In this document: piece by piece, positions 7,811 through 15,672 of the stretch | Position numbering within the stretch: position 1 is the first letter of the stretch | How the letters are laid out: every line of letters starts with the position of its first letter | Assembly: GCA_963663245.1 (NCBI GenBank) | Contig: OY760143.1 | Location: forward strand, 930,001-994,000 | Length of the DNA: 64,000 nt | Direction of reading: 5' to 3' | Source of the DNA: JAFGVL01 sp963663245 | GTDB lineage: Bacteria > Bacteroidota > Bacteroidia > Bacteroidales > Paludibacteraceae | Made by a program: the position numbers and the translations under genes | Notes under the pieces: generated by a model | Seen by the model: the letters and a program-made list of their open reading frames with translations, nothing else | Database searches by the model: none | What the model was told of the DNA's origin: nothing

Positions 7811-8674
7811 ATGAAAATAAATCACACATTAAATATAAAAACATTACTTGTTAGTAATGTTAGATTAATTCTTGTCGTTTTTTTATCAATTATATTCTCT
7901 GTTTCAACAACGACAGCAGAAGAAAAAACATTTATAACGACTAATGCTGATATGGAATTTGTATTGGTAAAAGGTGGAACATTTAAAATGGGTAATACGT
8001 ATGAAGAGGATGGCTTTGAAGATGAGCTGCCTGTCCATCAAGTAACATTGAGTGATTACTATATAAGTACTTATGAAGTTACTCAATCAGAGTGGCAAGA
8101 TGTAATGGGTTCTAACCCAAGTTCATTTAAAGGAAAAATGAAGCCTGTAGAAAATGTAAGTTGGTTTGATGCGATAGAATTTTGCAATAAATTATCTGAG
8201 AAAGAAGGTTTAAACCCATGTTATCAAATTAAAAGAAATAATAATGTAATTTGTGATTGGACTGCTAATGGTTATAGATTACCTACAGAAGCTGAATGGG
8301 AATATGCTGCAAGAGGAGGAATTGAATCTCAAGGCTATATGTACGCTGGAAGTAACTCTATTGATGAGGTTGGCTTTTATAAAGGAAATAGTATGAGTAT
8401 GTCTCATTCCACAGGATCAAAAAAACCAAATGAGCTTAGGATATATGATATGAGCGGAAATGTTTGGGAGTGGTGCTGGGATTGGTATACAAACTCATAT
8501 AGTGATGGGGCAGGAAATAATCCAAAGGGAGTTGAATTTGGTGTTGAACGTTGTCGTAGAGGAGGAAGTTGGGCGCAGATTTCTAAATCATCTCGTTCTT
8601 CTAATCGTCTAGGAACACCACCTGAATTAAAATTTAATTATGTGGGTCTTCGTTTAGTTAAGACTACGCGTTAA
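7811..8674 (+). CDS. Secreted SUMF1/formylglycine-enzyme-fold protein
   Basis: This 287-residue protein has a signal-anchor or signal peptide (residues 16-37) followed by one FGE-sulfatase (SUMF1) domain: FVLVKGGTFKMGNT near 49-62, YEVTQSEWQDVMG near 92-104, ENVSWFDAIEFCNKLS, GYRLPTEAEWEYAARGG, SGNVWEWCWDWY and a C-terminal RRGGSW plus VGLRLVK. The paired catalytic cysteines of true formylglycine-generating enzymes are missing from the segment between RGGSW and GLRLV. It is therefore likely a non-catalytic or differently acting member, as many Bacteroidota SUMF1 proteins (including GldJ/GldK) are. It lacks a lipobox, so it is probably periplasmic or surface-exposed. Confidence 0.85.
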   Translation: MKINHTLNIKTLLVSNVRLILVVFLSIIFSVSTTTAEEKTFITTNADMEFVLVKGGTFKMGNTYEEDGFEDELPVHQVTLSDYYISTYEVTQSEWQDVMGSNPSSFKGKMKPVENVSWFDAIEFCNKLSEKEGLNPCYQIKRNNNVICDWTANGYRLPTEAEWEYAARGGIESQGYMYAGSNSIDEVGFYKGNSMSMSHSTGSKKPNELRIYDMSGNVWEWCWDWYTNSYSDGAGNNPKGVEFGVERCRRGGSWAQISKSSRSSNRLGTPPELKFNYVGLRLVKTTR

Positions 8675-8697
8675 AATATTACTTTTTTATTTTTATT

Positions 8698-8731
8698 AAG
8701 CCGTTTCTATGATATAGAGGCGGCTTTTTTT
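8698..8731 (+). terminator. Terminator after the SUMF1-fold gene
   Basis: AAGCCGTTTCTAT (8698-8710) pairs with ATAGAGGCGGCTT (8712-8724 region, with G-U pairs) and is followed by a T run. Confidence 0.8.
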
Positions 8732-8916
8732 GGCACATCAATTGATAAATAAGCGCTCTTGTTTAAGCTGAATAATAAAATAAGATTATTGTTCTAATAT
8801 TCAGTGTGTTATTGAAGACAGAATATGAGTTATATTCTTATTAGAGTATATTAAGGCTGTCATTTTGTCTTTTAAAGTATTTTTTTAACTGATTTGTCAT
8901 ATTATATAAGATAATT

Positions 8917-11334
8917 ATGAATGTAAAAATAGAACAAGTTTTTTCTGATGAAAATGATTTAGATCAATCTGAATTTATTCCATTAATTTCTGATGGAGAG
9001 GAGAAATTCGATTTTGAGGGAGCTGAAGGTGATAATTTACCAATTCTTCCATTAAGACATATGGTTTTGTTTCCAGGTGTAGTTATGCCTATTAGCGTTG
9101 CTAGAAATAAATCTTTGCGTTTAGTCAGGGAGGTGTATAATCAAAATGGTATTTTGGGTGTATGTACTCAAAAAGACATGAAAGTTGACAATCCTACTTA
9201 TGATGATTTGTTCTCTGTAGGTACCGCTGCAAAAATTGTTAGGATTCTTGAAATGCCTGATGGATCAACAACGGTTATCCTGGAAGGGAAAAAAAGGATG
9301 AAGTTGAATGAGTTAGTAGATGTAGAACCATATATACAAGGGAAAGTTACGCTTGAAGCTGAAACTTCACCAGCTGAAGATGATCGGGTTTTTGTTGCAC
9401 TAATTGAAGCTATTAAAGAACTAGCAACCAAAATTATTAAGAATTCAGGTTCTATACCACAAGAAATTTCTTTTGCTATAAAAAATATCGAGAATCCTTC
9501 AAGTTTAATCAATTATATCTGTAGTAATTTTGGATTAAAGGTATTAGATAAGCAAGCGCTTTTAGAACTTGATGATTTACAAGAAAGAGGTTATCAATTA
9601 TTAGAGATGTTAAATAAAGAATCTCAATTGTTAGAAATTAAAGTCTCTATACAGTCAAAAGCAAGAGAAGATATTGAACAACAGCAGAGGGAATATTTTT
9701 TGCATCAACAAATGAAAACTATTCAAGATGAGTTGGGTGGTGATTCAAAACAACAAGAAGTGTTGGAGATGCAAGAGAGGGCAAAGAAAAAGAAATGGAA
9801 TGATAATGTGCGTGAGGTTTTTGAGAAAGAGCTTGCAAAGTTAGAAAGAACACATTCACATTCGCCAGATTTTGGTGTGCAAAGTAATTATGTAGATACC
9901 TTGTTAAATATTCCTTGGGGTGAATTTACAAAAGATAATTTTAATTTAATTCGTGCGCAAAAAGTATTAGATAAAGATCACTTTGGTTTAGATAAAGTGA
10001 AGGAAAGAATTATTGAGCATTTAGCAGTATTGAAACTTAAAGGAGATATGAAATCTCCAATTGTATGTTTGCATGGCCCTCCTGGAGTTGGGAAAACATC
10101 TCTAGGAAAATCTGTTGCTGAAACTTTGAATAGAAAATATATACGAATGTCTTTAGGTGGTGTGCATGATGAAGCCGAAGTTAGAGGACATCGTAGGACA
10201 TATATTGGTGCCATGCCAGGAAGAATTATTCAAAATATAATTAAGGCTGGTTCTTCCAATCCTGTGTTTGTGTTAGATGAAATTGATAAGGTAAACTCTG
10301 ATTTTAGAGGAGATCCATCATCAGCTTTGCTTGAGGTATTAGACCCAGAACAAAATACAAGTTTTCATGATAATTTTTTGGATGTTGATTTTGACTTGTC
10401 TAAAGTGCTTTTTCTTGCTACGGCAAATAACCTTAACTCTATATCACAACCATTATTAGATCGGATGGAGTTAATTGATGTTAGTGGTTATATTATTGAA
10501 GAAAAAGTTGAAATAGCTATAAAACATTTAATAAAAAAACAACTAGAAAACCATGGCATTCCAAAAGGTAAAGTGAAGATATCGAAAATTACGATGAAGG
10601 AGATTATCAATTCTTATACACGAGAGTCAGGAGTACGAGAGTTAGATAGAAAAATAGCTAAGGTAATGCGTAAGGTTGCAAGAAAAATTGCTGAAGATGC
10701 TTCATTCTCGATAGATTTGAAAATTGAGGATTTGAAGGATTACTTAGGAATTCCAAGCTATTCAAGAGAAATATATCAAGGAAATGAGTATTTTGGAGTT
10801 GTAACTGGATTAGCTTGGACTTCTGTAGGAGGTGAGATTCTTTATATAGAGTCAAGTCTTAGTAAAGGAAGAGGAGAGAAGCTGACCTTGACAGGTAATT
10901 TAGGCGATGTTATGAAAGAATCTGCTATGCTAGCACTCGAATATATAAAATCAAATGCCACACTTTTAAATCTTGACGATATAAAGTTTGAAGATTGGAA
11001 TGTGCATATACATGTTCCTGAAGGAGCAATTCCGAAAGATGGCCCATCAGCAGGGGTAGCTATGATTACTTCATTAGCTTCTAGTTTTGCTAAAAAGAAA
11101 GTAAAGAAAGGTCTTGCTATGACTGGAGAGATTACATTAAGAGGAAAAGTATTACCTGTTGGAGGGATTAAAGAAAAGATATTGGCAGCAAAAAGAGCTG
11201 GCATAAAAGAAATTATTCTTTGTGAAGAGAACAAAAAGAATGTAGAAGAAATTAATGATACTTACGTAAAAGGCTTAAGATTTCACTATGTGTCAGATAT
11301 TAAACAAGTGTTAGATATTGCTTTGTTGAAGTAG
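8917..11334 (+). CDS. lon: ATP-dependent protease Lon
   Basis: This 805-residue LonA protease degrades misfolded and regulatory proteins in the cytosol. It has an N-terminal LAN domain (about 43-245, starting LPILPLRHMVLFPGV), a coiled-coil linker, an AAA+ module with Walker A GPPGVGKT (387-394) and Walker B VFVLDEID, and a C-terminal peptidase with GPSAGVAM (Ser711) and GGIKEK (Lys754), matching the Ser-Lys dyad by spacing to E. coli Lon. Length is normal for Bacteroidota. It is transcribed alone, between the hairpins at 8698 and 11354. The 240-bp leader shows no clear TAnnTTTG box, which could reflect stress-dependent control. Confidence 0.97.
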   Translation: MNVKIEQVFSDENDLDQSEFIPLISDGEEKFDFEGAEGDNLPILPLRHMVLFPGVVMPISVARNKSLRLVREVYNQNGILGVCTQKDMKVDNPTYDDLFSVGTAAKIVRILEMPDGSTTVILEGKKRMKLNELVDVEPYIQGKVTLEAETSPAEDDRVFVALIEAIKELATKIIKNSGSIPQEISFAIKNIENPSSLINYICSNFGLKVLDKQALLELDDLQERGYQLLEMLNKESQLLEIKVSIQSKAREDIEQQQREYFLHQQMKTIQDELGGDSKQQEVLEMQERAKKKKWNDNVREVFEKELAKLERTHSHSPDFGVQSNYVDTLLNIPWGEFTKDNFNLIRAQKVLDKDHFGLDKVKERIIEHLAVLKLKGDMKSPIVCLHGPPGVGKTSLGKSVAETLNRKYIRMSLGGVHDEAEVRGHRRTYIGAMPGRIIQNIIKAGSSNPVFVLDEIDKVNSDFRGDPSSALLEVLDPEQNTSFHDNFLDVDFDLSKVLFLATANNLNSISQPLLDRMELIDVSGYIIEEKVEIAIKHLIKKQLENHGIPKGKVKISKITMKEIINSYTRESGVRELDRKIAKVMRKVARKIAEDASFSIDLKIEDLKDYLGIPSYSREIYQGNEYFGVVTGLAWTSVGGEILYIESSLSKGRGEKLTLTGNLGDVMKESAMLALEYIKSNATLLNLDDIKFEDWNVHIHVPEGAIPKDGPSAGVAMITSLASSFAKKKVKKGLAMTGEITLRGKVLPVGGIKEKILAAKRAGIKEIILCEENKKNVEEINDTYVKGLRFHYVSDIKQVLDIALLK

Positions 11335-11353
11335 AAATATTATTGTGAAATAG

Positions 11354-11386
11354 AAACGGATGGCTCTTTGGTTGTCCGTTTTTTTT
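11354..11386 (+). terminator. Terminator after lon
   Basis: AAACGGA (11354-11360) pairs with TCCGTTT (11375-11381), followed by a T run. Confidence 0.8.
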
Positions 11387-11440
11387 ATGTTCGTAATTAG
11401 GATACGCTTTACAAAACGTATAATGAGGAATTACTATATA

Positions 11441-11470
11441 AAAAAAGGACGACCGAAGTCGTCCTTTTTT
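11441..11470 (-). terminator. Terminator after the OmpA-family gene
   Basis: A perfect 13-bp stem (lower part AAAAAAGGACGAC) closes a CGAA tetraloop. It has A and T runs on both flanks, so it can stop transcription from both sides; on the minus strand it ends the porin gene. Confidence 0.88.
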
Positions 11471-11488
11471 ATATATAAAATTATCTTT

Positions 11489-12751
11489 TTACTTATTGAT
11501 GATAATCTCAACACGACGGTTTTTAGCTTTTCCTGCCTCGTCATCATTGCAAGCAATAGGTTTGCTTGATCCAAAACCTGCTGTTTCAATTCTTTTTGTT
11601 TCGATACCTTTTTTAACAAAGTATTTCTTCACAGCATCAGCTCTTCGTTCAGAGAGTGGTTTGTTAATTAAATCAGAACCAGTGTTATCTGTGTGTCCTT
11701 TAACTTTTACAGACCAAATTGTGTTTGTTTGTAATTGAGTTAGAATTGTATCAAGAACAACAAATGCACTTTTTGTTAATTTAGAAGAACCAGTCTCAAA
11801 TCCAAATGTAGAGATGTCATATTGAGCTGTATCTCCAGTTAAGTAACTTGGATCAGTTGCGTTAAGGTGTCTGTAAAGATCCTTACGAGTTCTTGTAAGT
11901 TGTTTTGTAAGTTGGTCCATTTGGTATTGTTGACCCATAATGATGTCTTTAATAGCAACACCATCAATACTATCAGAGCTTTCTTTAGCTTCTAATTTTT
12001 TAATAGCTTCACCTTGACGAGCTAACTCATATTGTAAACGATCAATAGCTTCTTGAGTTCCTTCTCTGCGGCTATTCATTTTTTCGAAATCAGTTAAGCT
12101 GATGTTTCTAGTGTTGTTTACACCATTTAATTTGTAGCGTAAGTTAATGTCAGCAACGTAGAAACCGTTAGCACCTGCAGGAGCAAAGTCAGCATTTGAG
12201 TTCCATTGGTATTTACCTTCTAAACCAACTTCAATGCTTTTTGTAATGTTACGAGTTACGTTAACACCAAAGCTAGAAGAAAGACTTAATAATCCTGATT
12301 CTGATGCTGAAGCCCCTGGAAGAGGTAGGTCGTCATCATAACTTCCGATTCCTGCTCCTAAACCATAAACAAAATATAAGTTTGTTTTTTGTTTTTTCAT
12401 GCTTCTATACTTAGCTACAATATTAGAAAGGTTTATAGAAGTAAAGGCTTGAATTTGGTGAATAGTAGATGTGTATTTTGCTGGAGTAAGTCCAGCTAAT
12501 TTACCGTCAACATTATTCATATGATACATGTAGTCAAGACCAATACCGTAGAATGGATTTGCAGTTCTTTCTACAAATATGCCTCCTATAGGATTGTAAG
12601 CTCTTTCAAACTCACTTCCGTAATCAATACCTCTAACTGTACTCATACCGCCTTTAAGTCCGATAGACCATTTAGAGATTTCAGTAACTTGCGCAAATGA
12701 GCTGGTAGTCAACATAGCAGCTGCAATCACTAATAAAAGATTTCTTTTCAT
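11489..12751 (-). CDS. OmpA-family outer membrane porin
   Basis: This 420-residue protein starts with a signal peptide (MKRNLLLVIAAAMLTTSSFA, cut before QVTE). A beta-barrel follows (about 21-215, e.g. WSIGLKGGMSTVRG), then a helical linker (225-290) and a C-terminal OmpA/MotB peptidoglycan-binding domain with VKGHTDNTGSDLINKPLSERRADAVKKYF features; the NxxLSxxRAxxV core and the GFGSSKPIA strand are clear. It should link the outer membrane to peptidoglycan and is probably abundant, given its strong consensus promoter. It is transcribed alone. Confidence 0.93.
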   Translation of the reverse strand: MKRNLLLVIAAAMLTTSSFAQVTEISKWSIGLKGGMSTVRGIDYGSEFERAYNPIGGIFVERTANPFYGIGLDYMYHMNNVDGKLAGLTPAKYTSTIHQIQAFTSINLSNIVAKYRSMKKQKTNLYFVYGLGAGIGSYDDDLPLPGASASESGLLSLSSSFGVNVTRNITKSIEVGLEGKYQWNSNADFAPAGANGFYVADINLRYKLNGVNNTRNISLTDFEKMNSRREGTQEAIDRLQYELARQGEAIKKLEAKESSDSIDGVAIKDIIMGQQYQMDQLTKQLTRTRKDLYRHLNATDPSYLTGDTAQYDISTFGFETGSSKLTKSAFVVLDTILTQLQTNTIWSVKVKGHTDNTGSDLINKPLSERRADAVKKYFVKKGIETKRIETAGFGSSKPIACNDDEAGKAKNRRVEIIINK

Positions 12752-12808
12752 AAGTTGTGTTGTTTATTTTATAAAATGTTAAAAATCGTGGTTTTTATTA
12801 AAACTATG

Positions 12809-12839
12809 CAAACATAGAGAAAAAAAAGATTTTTACAAA
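12809..12839 (-). promoter_or_regulatory. Consensus promoter of the OmpA-family gene
   Basis: On the minus strand TTTG (12839-12836), a 19-bp spacer and TATGTTTG (12816-12809) match both Bacteroidota promoter elements. The -33 box directly abuts the terminator of rpsA. Confidence 0.7.
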
Positions 12840-12840
12840 A

Positions 12841-12870
12841 AAAAATAGCAGCTTTTTGCTGCTATTTTTT
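12841..12870 (-). terminator. Terminator after rpsA
   Basis: AAAAATAGCAGC (12841-12852) and GCTGCTATTTTT (12858-12869) form a strong stem with a T5 loop. A T run follows on the minus strand. Confidence 0.88.
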
Positions 12871-12887
12871 TGAATATATTAAAGTTT

Positions 12888-15143
12888 TTATTCCTCAGTT
12901 TTAGGAGCTTTTTTAGCTGCACCTTTTTTAGGAGCTTTGTCTTCAGTATCTGCTTCTTTTTTAGTTTTTGCAGGAGCCTTTTTTGTAGACTTTTTTTCTT
13001 CTCCATCTTCCTCTTTTACTGCAGCTTTCTTTGTTTTAGCTGTAGTTTTTTTAGGTGCTTCAGCGTCTTTTTCTTCTTTTTTAGTTTTAGCTGTAGTTTT
13101 CTTAGGAGCTTTTTCCTTAGTTTCACCAGCATCTTCTACCTTTTCTTTTGTAGTTTTCTTTGGTTTTGCTTCGGCTGCAGCTTTTTCAATTTTCGCAGCT
13201 TTTTCCGTAATCATTTGATCTTTTAAATCAACTAATGATTGAAGATCTCCAAGCGTTGTTCTTTCCATAGAAGACTCTTCTTTTTTAGACTTCTTAGCAG
13301 TTGTCTTTTTAGTGGGAGTTGCTATTTCTTCGCCATTCTCAATTTTTTGAGCATCTTCATGAATACGACTGTGAGAAAGAATGATTCGTTTAGCATCTTT
13401 ATTAAATTCAATTACTTTGAAGTTTAATTTCTCATCTAATTTAGCTGCAGAACCATCTTCTTTAACTAAATGTTTCGGAGTTGCAAACCCATCTACACCA
13501 TAAGGTAGAGATATAACTGCTCCCCTATCTTGCATTTCAACGATAGTTCCTTCGTGAATAGAATTAACAATAAACAATGTTTCGAACACATCCCATGGAT
13601 TTTCTTCTAGTTGTTTGTGTCCTAAGCTTAAACGACGGTTGTCTTTATCAATTTCTAATACTGTGACATCAATGTCTGCTCCTATTTGAGTAAATTCAGA
13701 TGGGTGTTTTACTTTCTTGGTCCAAGAAAGGTCGCTAATATGAATTAATCCATCTACACCTTCTTCAATTTCAACAAATACACCAAAGTTAGTGAAGTTA
13801 CGAACTTTTGCTGTGTGCTTAGATTGAGTTGCATATTTTGATTCGATGCCTTCCCATGGATCAGTTTTTAATTGTTTGATACCAAGAGACATTTTGCGTT
13901 CGTCACGATCAAGAGTTAAAATAACTGCTTCAACAGGATCACCAACTTTCATAAAGTCTTGAGCTGAACGTAGGTGTTGAGACCATGACATTTCAGATAC
14001 GTGAATTAAGCCTTCAACAGCAGGTGCTATTTCAACAAATGCGCCATAGTCAGCCATAACAACAACTTTACCTTTTACTTTGTCACCAACTTTAAGTTCA
14101 GAGTCTAAAGCATCCCATGGATGAGCAGAAAGTTGTTTAAGACCTAATGCAATACGTTTTTTCTCGTCATCAAAGTCAAGAATAACTACATTTAATTTTT
14201 GGTCTAATTGTACGATTTCTTCTGGGTGAGATACGCGACCCCAAGATAAGTCAGTGATGTGGATAAGACCATCAACACCACCAAGGTCGATAAATACACC
14301 GTATGAAGTAATGTTTTTAACAGTACCTTCAAGTACTTGTCCTTTTTCAAGTTTAGAGATAATCTCTTTCTTTTGAGCCTCTAATTCAGCTTCAATAAGA
14401 GCTTTGTGAGAAACAACAACGTTTTTAAATTCGTGGTTGATTTTTACCACTTTGAATTCCATTGTTTTGTTTACAAATACATCGTAGTCGCGAATTGGCT
14501 TAACGTCAATTTGAGATCCTGGTAGGAATGCTTCAATACCAAATACGTCTACGATCATACCACCCTTCGTACGACATTTGATAAATCCAGTAATGATTTC
14601 GTCGTTTTCTAAAGCAGCATTTACGCGATCCCAAGAGCGTGTTGCACGTGCTTGTTTGTGAGAAAGGATTAATTGTCCTTTTTTGTCTTCTTGGCTTTCG
14701 ATGAATACTTCTACTGTATCGCCCACTTTTAAGTCTGGGTTGTAGCGGAACTCATTTGTAGATACAACGCCGTCAGATTTGAAGCCAATGTTAATCACAA
14801 CTTCTCTTTTAGTCATAGAGATAACAGTGCCTTCAACAACTTCACGATCTTTAACAACGTTTAATGTAGCGTCATAGATTTTTTCAAGGTCATCTCTGTT
14901 TGCATCAGGAAGTAGACCTTGTTCGTAAGCATCCCAGTCGAATTCTTCTTGTGCTACAGGAGCTGGTTCTTCAATTTTTTCTTTTTTTGTTTCTTTTTCG
15001 GTAGTTGGTGCTTCTTCAATCACTTCTTCAGTAGCAACAGGAGTTGCTTCTTCTTGCACCTCCGGAGTCGGAGCTACAACTGCTTCTGGAGCAGTTTCGG
15101 TTACGTTTACATCTTCTACGATGTTTTCTTTTTTCTCTGTCAT
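12888..15143 (-). CDS. rpsA: 30S ribosomal protein S1 with extended charged tails
   Basis: This 751-residue protein contains six S1 RNA-binding domains at about residues 100-164, 183-248, 268-337, 353-423, 440-508 and 527-594; the third to fifth have the typical YGVFIDLGGVDGLIH-type core. S1 helps the 30S subunit load mRNA. Two additions stand out: an acidic, proline/glutamate-rich N-terminus (1-70) and a 147-residue Lys/Ala/Glu-rich C-terminal tail (605-751) with repeated KKTTAKTKK motifs. E. coli S1 is 557 residues. The tail may add RNA or ribosome contacts in a phylum that largely lacks Shine-Dalgarno sites; that is inference. It is transcribed alone. Confidence 0.95.
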   Translation of the reverse strand: MTEKKENIVEDVNVTETAPEAVVAPTPEVQEEATPVATEEVIEEAPTTEKETKKEKIEEPAPVAQEEFDWDAYEQGLLPDANRDDLEKIYDATLNVVKDREVVEGTVISMTKREVVINIGFKSDGVVSTNEFRYNPDLKVGDTVEVFIESQEDKKGQLILSHKQARATRSWDRVNAALENDEIITGFIKCRTKGGMIVDVFGIEAFLPGSQIDVKPIRDYDVFVNKTMEFKVVKINHEFKNVVVSHKALIEAELEAQKKEIISKLEKGQVLEGTVKNITSYGVFIDLGGVDGLIHITDLSWGRVSHPEEIVQLDQKLNVVILDFDDEKKRIALGLKQLSAHPWDALDSELKVGDKVKGKVVVMADYGAFVEIAPAVEGLIHVSEMSWSQHLRSAQDFMKVGDPVEAVILTLDRDERKMSLGIKQLKTDPWEGIESKYATQSKHTAKVRNFTNFGVFVEIEEGVDGLIHISDLSWTKKVKHPSEFTQIGADIDVTVLEIDKDNRRLSLGHKQLEENPWDVFETLFIVNSIHEGTIVEMQDRGAVISLPYGVDGFATPKHLVKEDGSAAKLDEKLNFKVIEFNKDAKRIILSHSRIHEDAQKIENGEEIATPTKKTTAKKSKKEESSMERTTLGDLQSLVDLKDQMITEKAAKIEKAAAEAKPKKTTKEKVEDAGETKEKAPKKTTAKTKKEEKDAEAPKKTTAKTKKAAVKEEDGEEKKSTKKAPAKTKKEADTEDKAPKKGAAKKAPKTEE

Positions 15144-15205
15144 TTTTTAAATTTTCACTAATCGAATTAGTAGGTTAGACTTTATATTGATTTGAAATTG
15201 GGGTG

Positions 15206-15213
15206 CAAAGATA
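15206..15213 (-). promoter_or_regulatory. Probable rpsA promoter -7 box
   Basis: CAAAGATA reads TATCTTTG on the minus strand, 63 bp before the rpsA start codon. The resulting leader contains a short hairpin, CTAAT-CGA-ATTAG, near 15157-15169. Confidence 0.55.
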
Positions 15214-15273
15214 AGAATTATTTGTTATTATTCATTTGTAATTTATTTTTTATTTAGTTGAAGGTTAATTTTT

Positions 15274-15281
15274 TATCTTTG
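15274..15281 (+). promoter_or_regulatory. Probable ppnP promoter -7 box
   Basis: TATCTTTG is an exact TAnnTTTG box 33 bp before the ppnP start, divergent from the rpsA promoter. The -33 element is weak. Confidence 0.6.
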
Positions 15282-15313
15282 CATTTTAATAAATTTTTAA
15301 AACAATAATTAAT

Positions 15314-15595
15314 ATGTTTAAAACGAACGATTATTTTGACGGAAAAGTAAAATCTATAGCTTTGAAATCAGATGAAGGAGATGCAACTATTGGGGTGATG
15401 GCAGCAGGTGAGTATGAGTTTGGAACGTCAACAGTAGAAGTGATGACTGTAATGAGTGGAAAGATGTCTGTGCAGCTTCCGGGGGAGAGTGTATGGAAAG
15501 AATATAAAAAGCTAGAGTCTTTTACTGTGGATAAAGGTGAGGTATTTAAAGCAAAAGTGGAGGTTGATACGCCTTATTTATGTGTGTATAAATAG
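15314..15595 (+). CDS. ppnP: Pyrimidine/purine nucleoside phosphorylase
   Basis: This 93-residue cupin-fold protein matches the PpnP (YaiE, DUF1255) family, whose E. coli member cleaves several nucleosides with phosphate to free base and ribose 1-phosphate. Family marks are the N-terminal NDYFDGKVKS stretch, GVMAAGEYEFGTST near residues 28-41, VMSGKMSVQLPG near 47-58, and a C-terminal VDTPYLCVY. The full length matches the family. It is monocistronic, with its own promoter and a strong hairpin after it. Confidence 0.92.
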   Translation: MFKTNDYFDGKVKSIALKSDEGDATIGVMAAGEYEFGTSTVEVMTVMSGKMSVQLPGESVWKEYKKLESFTVDKGEVFKAKVEVDTPYLCVYK

Positions 15596-15615
15596 AGTTA
15601 ATAGATGTATGAAAA

Positions 15616-15650
15616 CAAAAGACCTTTAGTGTTTTACTAAAGGTCTTTTG
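15616..15650 (+). terminator. Bidirectional terminator between ppnP and yidC
   Basis: A 15-bp perfect stem (15616-15630 with 15636-15650, core AAAAGACCTTTAGT) has a GTTTT loop and T-rich ends on both strands, and it lies between two convergent genes. Confidence 0.85.
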
Positions 15651-15672
15651 TTTGATATACTTTGAGGCAGAT

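Noticed and set aside
8735..8916. Possible small RNA or heat-shock control element before lon
   Set aside because: Only short imperfect stems occur (CTGAATA/TATTCAG) and no clear promoter or terminator marks a separate transcript.
10842..11234. Long minus-strand frame inside lon
   Set aside because: It is a shadow of the strongly conserved Lon peptidase domain on the other strand.
12870..13226. Plus-strand frame rich in Phe, Ser and Cys opposite the rpsA tail
   Set aside because: It is the antisense of the Lys/Ala/Glu repeats of S1; the composition explains the lack of stops. No promoter or signal supports it.
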